Part shown: one piece after another, positions 1 to 5,445 of the stretch
How the letters are laid out: each line of letters starts with the position of its first letter
Position numbering within the stretch: the first letter of the stretch is position 1
Assembly: GCA_002709385.1 (NCBI GenBank)
Contig: PAQS01000001.1
Location: forward strand, 40,681-47,079
Direction of reading: 5' to 3'
Length of the DNA stretch: 6,399 nucleotides
Source: Waddliaceae bacterium
GTDB lineage: Bacteria; Chlamydiota; Chlamydiia; Chlamydiales; GCA-2709385
The notes under the pieces: generated by a model
The model's input: the letters and a program-made list of their open reading frames with translations, nothing else
Database searches by the model: none
What the model was told of the DNA's origin: nothing
Translations under genes and position numbers: made by a program

Positions 1-1
1 T

Positions 2-271
2 CAATGGCTTCGTCAGCAGCTTCTCAAGCAGGGCTTTTTCCCGGCAATACCTTATAGACAACTTAAAAATCCCAGTGAAACCCGTCCCAAATTTAGCCAA
101 GTGAAAGCCTTTTTCAATATCTCATCACGTCGATGGGTAGTGGAACGTACGTTTTCGTGGATCAAGCGTCAGTCTCGTCGCTTGCTTTTACGTTGGGAAA
201 GAACGCAAAAAGCTTGGGAAGCGGTACTAAAAATGGGAATTATTCGATACTGGATTAGAAATTTATTTTGA
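2..271 (+). CDS. IS5-superfamily transposase, C-terminal part (5' end outside the window)
   Basis: This frame is open from the left edge and ends at TGA 269-271, giving 89 residues of a DDE transposase, the enzyme that cuts and moves an insertion sequence. The segment RWVVERTFSWIKRQSRRLLL (visible residues 44-63) fits the C1 signature of the IS4/IS5 superfamily: R44, three residues, then the likely catalytic glutamate E48, then six residues, then K55. The ending MGIIRYWIRNLF is also typical of the IS5 group (IS427/IS1031-like, from memory). The upstream aspartates must lie outside the window, so I cannot tell whether the element is intact. No start codon is visible. It runs towards the minus-strand partition operon and stops 146 bp before that operon's last stop codon, so it does not break it. 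The family call is secure; the subgroup is less so. Confidence 0.87.
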   Translation, partial: QWLRQQLLKQGFFPAIPYRQLKNPSETRPKFSQVKAFFNISSRRWVVERTFSWIKRQSRRLLLRWERTQKAWEAVLKMGIIRYWIRNLF

Positions 272-417
272 TAGGTTCATCCAGTTTAAATATTTGAAGT
301 GGTGTTATTATATGGTGATGCTTGGTTTTTTAGTTTACTTGGACTTGATTACTTTTTGTGTTACATTTTTTGCATATCGAAACTCGAAAAAACTTTCAAA
401 AAGCGATCAGATTCTTT
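272..417. other. Short convergent spacer between transposase and partition operon
   Basis: This AT-rich stretch lies between the transposase stop on the plus strand and the RHH-protein stop on the minus strand. The right end of the insertion sequence should fall here. TAGGTTCATCC just after the transposase stop is a conceivable part of a terminal inverted repeat, but the matching left end is outside the window. Several T runs occur (for example 325-332 on the plus strand and A runs near 387-392 and 398-402), but I see no convincing stem preceding them, so I do not call a terminator. A GTG-initiated frame from 299 runs through here and into the antisense of the RHH gene; it has no ribosome binding site and no recognisable content. 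Confidence 0.5.
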
Positions 418-777
418 CTACTTAACAGGCCTACCGCTCTTAAGCTCCTCTCGTCTTTCAGGAAATTGGTCTCCTTTAGATTTTAAAGCCTCTCCAGTTT
501 GGTCATCAAAGACTATAGACTTCTTTTCTAACTCCCGAATAGCTTTTTCGAGTGCTTGTTCTGTTAGCTGGGCGAGAGTTAACCCTCTAGTCCAATAAAC
601 GGCATTTTTAGCTCTATCTAAGGTCTCCCCCGAAATCTGTACGGTTAGCCTTTGCTTTAACCCCCCATTCTCATCTGGAGCAGGTTTAGGCTTTGAAACC
701 TGTTCTGTTTTTTTTGCAGAAGGAGGCTCGCTCAGTAATGCATCTAACGGATTCTCTTTGATTGTCTGTCTGCTCAT
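418..777 (-). CDS. Ribbon-helix-helix DNA-binding protein, putative ParA partner / centromere binder
   Basis: A 119-residue protein starting 2 bp after the ParA stop, with AAGGA seven bases before its ATG. Residues about 43-85 look like a ribbon-helix-helix fold: a short strand (RLTVQIS, 43-49), a helix from about 51 to 61 (ETLDRAKNAVY), a WTRGLT turn and a second helix ending in ELEK (about 66-85). Proteins with the KNAVYWT..GLT pattern often sit directly after parA on plasmids. RHH proteins of that position bind the centromere and the operon promoter as dimers and stimulate the ParA ATPase, as ParG and Omega do. The N-terminal 40 residues are rich in K, P and E and look disordered, which suits a ParA-contacting tail; the C-terminal 34 residues are charged and basic. 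The fold comes from sequence pattern and the role from position. It does not resemble chlamydial pGP6 as I remember it. Confidence 0.75.
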   Translation of the reverse strand: MSRQTIKENPLDALLSEPPSAKKTEQVSKPKPAPDENGGLKQRLTVQISGETLDRAKNAVYWTRGLTLAQLTEQALEKAIRELEKKSIVFDDQTGEALKSKGDQFPERREELKSGRPVK

Positions 778-779
778 AT

Positions 780-1535
780 CTAATTCCTTCCAACAAATTC
801 TTTCGCCAGGCTTCGGTAGTCTTGTGCTCCTGGACTTTTTGAGTCATACATAGTGATTGGGATGCCAAATGAAGGACATTCCGCAAGTTTTACTGTTTCT
901 CTAATGCAGGACTTGTAGACCTTGCCATTGAAGCGCTTCTTTAAGTCATCGATGATGTCCAAAGATAACCTAGTCCTCTTGTCCACCCTGCAAGGAACAA
1001 TCCCGTTGATTTCTAGATTTGGGTTTAGCCTCTCTTTCACAGTATCAATTGTTCTCAGAAGCTGGGCTAGACCATCCAAGGCCATTACCCTTGTCTCTAA
1101 GGGAACCAATACCTCGTCTGCAGCTACGAGTGCATTTAGAGACAGGATACCAAGAGCTGGTGGGCAATCTATGAGAATATAATCCCAATTCGTGCTGATC
1201 TGTTTTAGCTGTCTACTTAGGATCGTTTCAGCTCCAACCTCTGATGCTAAGGCCTTCTCAATACCGATTAACCAAGGGCTGGAAGGAATTATGCTTAAAC
1301 CAGAAATACCTGTCTCAATGATTTTATCAGAAATACTGGTATTTTCAGCAAAAACATCATATAAACCTTTTTTAGTATTTGATGCTTTTAACCATTTAGA
1401 TGAAGATCCTTGAGGGTCAACATCTATCAAAAGGATTTTTTTTCCACTTTCAACAAGAGCAGCCCCAAGGTTCACAGCTGTTGTCGTCTTTGCAGACCCA
1501 CCCTTTTGGTTAACTATAGCTATAATCGTCATCAT
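780..1535 (-). CDS. parA: ParA-family partition ATPase (pGP5-type)
   Basis: A 251-residue MinD/ParA-type ATPase that would drive segregation of the replicon by ATP-dependent dimerisation on nucleoid DNA. The deviant Walker A motif is NQKGGSAKTTT (residues 9-19), with signature lysine K11 and P-loop lysine K16. Walker A' is LLIDVDPQGS (35-44) and Walker B is YILIDCPP (119-126). There is no N-terminal helix-turn-helix extension, so it is the short (type Ib-like) form, which usually relies on a separate small regulator; two small genes precede it here. Two ATGs stand in tandem: AGGGGG lies 2 bases before the first and 5 before the second, so the second (start at 1532, giving MTIIAIVNQKGG) may be the real start. 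The start lies inside the end of the 57-residue gene, implying translational coupling. Chlamydial plasmids encode a ParA called pGP5; whether this is its orthologue needs a tree. Confidence 0.95.
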   Translation of the reverse strand: MMTIIAIVNQKGGSAKTTTAVNLGAALVESGKKILLIDVDPQGSSSKWLKASNTKKGLYDVFAENTSISDKIIETGISGLSIIPSSPWLIGIEKALASEVGAETILSRQLKQISTNWDYILIDCPPALGILSLNALVAADEVLVPLETRVMALDGLAQLLRTIDTVKERLNPNLEINGIVPCRVDKRTRLSLDIIDDLKKRFNGKVYKSCIRETVKLAECPSFGIPITMYDSKSPGAQDYRSLAKEFVGRN

Positions 1536-1683
1536 TTCCCCCTAAAATCCAATTATCCCAATGAACCTGCCCCTTTACCTTCAGCTCTTTTTTTAAACGA
1601 TCAACTTCTTGTTTCGCAAAAACATAAGAGAGTAACCATTCTTTAAGTTGTCTCAATAAGTCGATAGGATTGACCTTAAACAT
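1510..1683 (-). CDS. Small unrecognised protein (57 residues) between the HTH gene and parA
   Basis: An ATG-initiated frame of 57 residues ending in TAA at 1510-1512. It begins 2 bp after the stop of the HTH gene, is preceded by AAGG six bases before the ATG, and overlaps the 5' end of parA by 26 bp. This gap-free arrangement is the main evidence that it is translated. Residues 6-36 (from PIDLLRQLKEW to LKKELK) have heptad-like hydrophobic spacing with alternating charge and could form an amphipathic helix or short coiled coil. Residues 42-46 hold two tryptophans (WDNWI), and the tail is acidic (GGNDDDYSYS). No signal peptide or membrane segment is evident. I recognise no family. It could be an accessory partition factor or a leader whose translation sets parA expression; the acidic tail is encoded inside the parA start and may be only a by-product of the overlap. 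Confidence 0.6.
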   Translation of the reverse strand: MFKVNPIDLLRQLKEWLLSYVFAKQEVDRLKKELKVKGQVHWDNWILGGNDDDYSYS

Positions 1684-1685
1684 CT

Positions 1686-1868
1686 CTAACCTTCTTTAAT
1701 TCCAAGACGCTGATTAATCCAACGATTCAAAGAAGAGCGAGTGAACCTCCAAATGTTTCCAACTTTCATTGCAGGAATCTCCTTCTCCTTAGCCTTTTTG
1801 TATAGAAAGGATTTGGAGACCTTCAGGTATTTGCTTGCTTCGGCACAAGTTAAAACTTCTTCTTCCAT
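1686..1868 (-). CDS. Excisionase-family helix-turn-helix protein (HTH_17 / MerR-like)
   Basis: A small DNA-binding protein of 60 residues from the ATG at 1868. The layout is that of the excisionase/HTH_17 family: LTCAEASKYLKVSKSFLYKK forms the helix-turn-helix, IPAMKVGNIWRF the wing, and TRSSLNRWINQ the closing helix. Such proteins act as excisionases (recombination directionality factors), transcriptional regulators or plasmid replication accessory factors. An upstream GTG at 1877 would add three residues, but the purine run AAAAGAG lies directly against that GTG and about eight bases before the ATG, so I prefer the ATG. It heads the minus-strand operon and faces the integrase gene across a region of about 130 bp, a position suited to controlling both promoters. 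The fold is clear; whether it works as regulator or excisionase is inference. Confidence 0.85.
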   Translation of the reverse strand: MEEEVLTCAEASKYLKVSKSFLYKKAKEKEIPAMKVGNIWRFTRSSLNRWINQRLGIKEG

Positions 1869-1950
1869 GTTAAGCACTCTTTTAAATTCCGTTTTGATTC
1901 GATGCAGATCTTTGTTTTAGAGAGCATTCACTTTCTTTCCATCATTCTGT

Positions 1951-1979
1951 TTGAATCTTAATTAATCAACACGTATATT
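1951..1979 (+). promoter_or_regulatory. Predicted sigma-70-type promoter for the integrase-nuclease-helicase operon
   Basis: A -35 element TTGAAT (1951-1956) and a -10 element TATATT (1974-1979) are separated by exactly 17 bp. Transcription would start near 1985-1987, about 20 bases before the integrase ATG, leaving a short leader that contains the ribosome binding site. The TTGA...TCAA flanks of the TTAATTAA palindrome (1951-1969) cover the -35 element, so a protein bound there could block the polymerase. Both hexamers differ from consensus by one base. This is a prediction by eye. Confidence 0.5.
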
Positions 1980-1992
1980 ATCACCGTTAAGT

Positions 1993-1997
1993 GAGGG
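1993..1997 (+). promoter_or_regulatory. Ribosome binding site deciding the integrase start at 2005
   Basis: GAGGG lies seven bases before the ATG at 2005. A second ATG at 2023, in the same frame, has GAAGGA (2011-2016) six bases before it. Both starts are plausible; the upstream one is chosen because its spacing is good and it lies just downstream of the predicted transcription start. Confidence 0.55.
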
Positions 1998-2004
1998 TTA
2001 ACAC

Positions 2005-3009
2005 ATGAATGAAGGACCGCGCATGAATCTTCCAAAAAAAAATGATGAAGCTGCCCTTGAAGAGTACAAAAAGCAGCATTTAGAAGACTTCATGGAATAC
2101 ACCAAAAAATCCAAGTCCCCTAACTCTATCCGAGCATACAAGTTCGCTTGGACAAAGTTTAGCGACTGGTGCAGTGGCAGCGGATATAACCTATTGTTTC
2201 CTCCTGCAGAATCTTTTGAGCTCCTCATTGGTCTTTTCATCGCATCGATGGCCAAATCAAAAAATCTAAAACCGGCATCCCTGACAACTTACTTAGCAGG
2301 GATAAAGCATTTCTACTCCGAGAAGAATATTCGAGTAGACACGAAGCATGAAGAAATCCGTAAGGCAATGGCTGGAATTAGGAGAGAACTCGGAACCAAG
2401 CAAAATCGTAAGCTTCCTCTCACGACTGATAACATCAAACTTTTAATCGACTCGATTGGGAGAATAGTAAAACCAATTGAAAGCAGGGATAAAGCGATCA
2501 TTTTGATTGGATTCGCAGGAGCATTCAGGCGGTCTGAATTAGTGGGAATAGATCACGAACACCTTGAGTTTGGATCAGGAGGTGTTTCTATTTTCATTCC
2601 ATCCTCTAAAACAGACCAAGAAGGCGCTGGAAGGTTTGTAGATATCCCGTTTTCAGGTTCAGAAACCTACTGTCCAGTAAGAGCAATACAAGCGTGGATC
2701 ATGTGCAGCAAGTCCTCATCAGGCCCAGTTTTCCGATCCATCACAAAAGGCGGAAGGATAAAAGACAAAAGACTGGGAGATCGAGATATAGCCTATATGC
2801 TCAAAAAATACTGTAAGCCATTCGGGTTCTCAGATCAGATTGCTGGACACAGCTTAAGAGCAGGACATGTGACATCTTCTATCAAGATGGGGACACCTGA
2901 AACCTGGATAATGAGGCAAACGGGCCATACAAGCGTGGATACTCTTAGAAAGTACGAAAGACTACAACGAGAATTTGAAGCTAACTCAGCCGCTAAAATA
3001 GGGCTATAG
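2005..3009 (+). CDS. Tyrosine recombinase / phage-type integrase (pGP7/pGP8-like)
   Basis: A 334-residue site-specific recombinase with all catalytic residues visible. Residues about 25-130 form the SAM-like core-binding domain (NSIRAYKFAWTKFSDWC, then SLTTYLAGIKHFY). The catalytic domain holds R175 (FRRSEL), K202 (SSKTD), H282 and R285 (GHSLRAG), H308 (QTGHTS) and the nucleophile Y317 (LRKYERL). It should therefore be active in cutting and rejoining DNA, either to resolve plasmid multimers or to integrate the element. The genus Chlamydia plasmid carries two such proteins, pGP7 and pGP8, with pGP8 just upstream of the helicase gene; this one occupies that position with one extra gene in between. 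It is the first gene of the plus-strand operon. An alternative start at 2023 would remove six residues. The family is certain; orthology to pGP8 rather than pGP7 rests on position. Confidence 0.93.
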   Translation: MNEGPRMNLPKKNDEAALEEYKKQHLEDFMEYTKKSKSPNSIRAYKFAWTKFSDWCSGSGYNLLFPPAESFELLIGLFIASMAKSKNLKPASLTTYLAGIKHFYSEKNIRVDTKHEEIRKAMAGIRRELGTKQNRKLPLTTDNIKLLIDSIGRIVKPIESRDKAIILIGFAGAFRRSELVGIDHEHLEFGSGGVSIFIPSSKTDQEGAGRFVDIPFSGSETYCPVRAIQAWIMCSKSSSGPVFRSITKGGRIKDKRLGDRDIAYMLKKYCKPFGFSDQIAGHSLRAGHVTSSIKMGTPETWIMRQTGHTSVDTLRKYERLQREFEANSAAKIGL

Positions 3010-3016
3010 GGGGAAC

Positions 3017-4063
3017 ATGTCCAATAGGGAGGAAGGTAAGTTTCAACTTACCAAAGGGTACAAAGATCTACTGACTGAAATTAAAGAAACTATTAAGACA
3101 TCTCGTCTTAAAGCTGCAATTTCTGTAAATCAGGGCTTAATTCAGATGTACTGGGAAATAGGGGCATCTATCCTAAAAAAGCAGGAATCTGAGGGCTGGG
3201 GGGCTAAAACCATAGAAAAGCTGGCCTCAGACATCAAATCTTCTTTTAAAGATATGAAAGGATTCTCGCATCGAAATCTCAAGTATATGGTTCATTTTGC
3301 TAAAGAATACCCAGACTTCCCAATTGGGCAACAGCTTGTTGCCCAAATTCCCTGGGGACATAACATACTCATATTGCAGAAAGTTAAGATACAAGAAGCT
3401 AGGTTATGGTACGTTCAAAAAACCATAGAAAACGGGTGGAGCAGGAACGTTTTACAGCACTGGATCGATAGCGACCTCTATCAAAGAGAAGGAAAAGCTT
3501 TAACGAACTTCAGCAAAACCTTGCCAGCACCCCAATCGGACCTGGCAACACAAACCCTCAAAGATCCGTATTGCTTCGACTTTCTAACTTTAAGAGAACA
3601 ATTCGATGAAAAAGAGTTAGAGGATGGGCTGCTTGACCACCTTCAGAAGTTTCTCATGGAACTCGGACAGGGATTTGCGTTCATAGGGAGACAGTACCCT
3701 TTAACGATCGAGGGAGACACCTCTTACCTAGACTTACTGTTCTACCACACCAGACTTCACTGCTATGTAGTGGTAGAGCTCAAGGCTGGAGCTTTTGACC
3801 CAAGAGACGCTGGGCAAATGAATTTCTACTTAAGTGCCGTGGATGACATGCTCAAAACAGACCATGACAATCCAACCCTCGGGCTTCTTCTCTGCAAAGG
3901 AAAGAAAGGATTAAAAGTAGAATATGCTCTACGCGACATAAGGAAGCCAATTGGAGTGGCCGAATACGAAACAAAAATTATTGAATCCCTTCCAGACGAC
4001 CTCAAAGGATCACTACCAACTATTGAGGAGTTGGAACTAGAGTTTGAAGAGGAACAAGAATGA
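3017..4063 (+). CDS. DUF1016/YhcG-family PDDEXK nuclease
   Basis: A 348-residue, apparently full-length member of the YhcG/DUF1016 family. The N-terminal domain (about 15-160) includes the family-typical stretches LIQMYWEIG (41-49), GWGAKTIEKLASD (60-72), FSHRNLKYM (83-91) and the PWGHN motif (112-116). The C-terminal nuclease domain carries D239 (SYLDLLFYH), E254 and K256 (VELK) and Q267 (GQMNFYL), the expected PD-(D/E)XK metal and catalytic positions. It is thus probably catalytically competent, acting on DNA or another nucleic acid; the physiological substrate of this family is not settled as far as I know. The start is 7 bp after the integrase stop with AGGGGG overlapping that stop codon, and the end overlaps the helicase start as ATGA. 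It is therefore embedded in the replication operon. Its base composition looks a little less A-rich than the last gene of the window, which may hint at separate acquisition. Confidence 0.92.
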   Translation: MSNREEGKFQLTKGYKDLLTEIKETIKTSRLKAAISVNQGLIQMYWEIGASILKKQESEGWGAKTIEKLASDIKSSFKDMKGFSHRNLKYMVHFAKEYPDFPIGQQLVAQIPWGHNILILQKVKIQEARLWYVQKTIENGWSRNVLQHWIDSDLYQREGKALTNFSKTLPAPQSDLATQTLKDPYCFDFLTLREQFDEKELEDGLLDHLQKFLMELGQGFAFIGRQYPLTIEGDTSYLDLLFYHTRLHCYVVVELKAGAFDPRDAGQMNFYLSAVDDMLKTDHDNPTLGLLLCKGKKGLKVEYALRDIRKPIGVAEYETKIIESLPDDLKGSLPTIEELELEFEEEQE

Positions 4064-5445
4064 CATCAAAAACACAAGAGCTCCCTTACTCCAAAGAATC
4101 TGAAATGATGGTTTTAGGGTGCATGCTTTCAAACATAAATCACCTACATGTATCTCTAGCGACCTTGTATGAAGACGACTTCTTCTTTCCGCAGCATAAA
4201 AAAATATTTAAAACTATAAACAAGCTCCATCGGGAATCTAGTGTTCAGATCGATTTGCATATCGTATGTGAAGAATTAAAAAAAACAGAAGAACTGAGCT
4301 CCGTAGGAGGGCCTGAATATCTTATGGCCCTGGCTCAATTTGCAGGGACATCAGCCTATATAGAAGAATATTGTGACCTTCTAAAGGATAGTTCTCACCA
4401 ACGACAGACTATATACCTGTTGAATGAGACACAAAAAAAGCTTCTTGAAAATCCCAAAAGTCACAAGGAATTAAAAGAAAAATTTTTCCAGCAGTTCATC
4501 GATCTAGATAAGAAGTATTCTCCAAATGACAAAGCTTCCATTGGTGAAATTTTATCAGGGAGTAAATCACGAATAGAACCCACCCCCATAATAGAAAGAA
4601 TCCAATCAAGAAAGTTATTTTTCGAAAATAATGGAAAACAATTTATGACTGGAATACCAACCGGTTTTCTAGACTTTGATAAAAAAGCCACAATACTTGA
4701 AGACACCAACCTAATTTATGTAGCGGCACGACCAGCTATGGGAAAAACTTCTTTTGTTATGAATGTACTATCTCATATTTGTTTTGACCAAAACCTACCT
4801 GTAGGGTTCATCTCTTTAGAAATGGGTGCGGACCAACTTGCAGAAAGACTGCTATCTATGCAAACGGGTATCTCAGGCGAAAAAATAAAAAGAGGCACTC
4901 TTAGTGATGATGAAATAAAAAGGCTAATCGAAAAAGAAAAAGCTCTACGAAATTCAAACTTCTTCATTCATGACCAAGCTGTTTCTACAGTTTCCCAAGT
5001 AGTTTCTAGAGCAAGAAGGCTTAAGGACGAAGAAGACATTCGCATACTCGGCATAGACTACCTTCAATTACTCGGAATAGATGGGAGAAGTGACAGCAGG
5101 CAATATGAAGTAGCCGAGGTCTCTAGAACACTAAAACGCCTAGCAATGGAGCTAAGGATTCCCGTAATTGCCATCTCACAGCTATCCAGAAAAGTTGAAG
5201 ATCGAACGGATAAAACACCAAATATGAGTGATTTAAGAGACAGTGGCCAAATAGAGCAAGATGCAGATGCTATCTTATTTATTATGAGAAGAGACTACTA
5301 CGACCCAAATGACAAACCTGGACAAGCACAAATCTTTCTAAAGAAAAATAGACACGGTCCGGAAGCTACCACAAGTTTAAGTTTTAGTTCAGAAAGTGGG
5401 TCATTTAAAAACTTGTCAAATATCGAACTTCCTACGGAGTGGTAA
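4060..5445 (+). CDS. DnaB-family replicative helicase (pGP1-type)
   Basis: A 461-residue hexameric helicase, close to the length I recall for chlamydial pGP1 (about 450). The N-terminal DnaB domain spans about 8-110 (SKESEMMVLGCML; FFFPQHKKIF; SSVGGPEYL), followed by a linker. The RecA-like motor domain starts near 195 (MTGIPTGFLDFD). Walker A is ARPAMGKTS (223-231, K229), the catalytic glutamate is E254 in SLEM, Walker B is ILGIDYLQLL (329-338, D333), and DLRDSGQIEQDAD (391-403) is followed by K429 and the arginine finger R431 in KKNRHGP. All motor motifs are intact, so it should unwind plasmid DNA 5' to 3'. No separate initiator gene is visible in the window. It shares ATGA with the preceding nuclease gene, with GAGG seven bases upstream of its ATG, and TAATG with the following pGP2-like gene. 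Confidence 0.95.
   Translation: MTSKTQELPYSKESEMMVLGCMLSNINHLHVSLATLYEDDFFFPQHKKIFKTINKLHRESSVQIDLHIVCEELKKTEELSSVGGPEYLMALAQFAGTSAYIEEYCDLLKDSSHQRQTIYLLNETQKKLLENPKSHKELKEKFFQQFIDLDKKYSPNDKASIGEILSGSKSRIEPTPIIERIQSRKLFFENNGKQFMTGIPTGFLDFDKKATILEDTNLIYVAARPAMGKTSFVMNVLSHICFDQNLPVGFISLEMGADQLAERLLSMQTGISGEKIKRGTLSDDEIKRLIEKEKALRNSNFFIHDQAVSTVSQVVSRARRLKDEEDIRILGIDYLQLLGIDGRSDSRQYEVAEVSRTLKRLAMELRIPVIAISQLSRKVEDRTDKTPNMSDLRDSGQIEQDADAILFIMRRDYYDPNDKPGQAQIFLKKNRHGPEATTSLSFSSESGSFKNLSNIELPTEW

Larger units (their letters stand above)
1878..2004. promoter_or_regulatory. Divergent control region between partition and replication operons
   Basis: This AT-rich, non-coding stretch is the only intergenic gap between the two operons, so promoters for both strands must lie here or inside the flanking genes. 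It contains the plus-strand promoter described separately, the palindrome TTAATTAA at 1958-1965 flanked by TTGA (1951-1954) and TCAA (1966-1969), and two GTTAA direct repeats 11 bp apart (1986-1990 and 1997-2001). These are candidate operator elements for the HTH or RHH protein. A minus-strand promoter is less clear: TTGATT (1969-1964) is followed 17 bases later by AATGAT, a poor -10. I see no iteron array like the tandem 22-bp repeats of the classical chlamydial plasmid origin. Confidence 0.5.

Noticed and set aside
299-598. Plus-strand GTG-initiated frame of 99 residues with a hydrophobic N-terminus.
   Set aside because: Two thirds of it is antisense to the RHH gene, there is no ribosome binding site before the GTG, and the translated content is not recognisable.
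686-886. Minus-strand frame of 66 residues spanning the parA-RHH junction.
   Set aside because: It is a shifted reading of two genes with strong family support and has no independent start signal.
1410-1646. Plus-strand frame of 78 residues antisense to the parA start and the small gene.
   Set aside because: It has no recognisable motif and lies opposite the clearly coding Walker A region of parA.
1878-2004. Possible origin of replication with iterons.
   Set aside because: No tandem repeat array of useful length is visible; only short AT-rich symmetric elements occur, so I do not call an origin.
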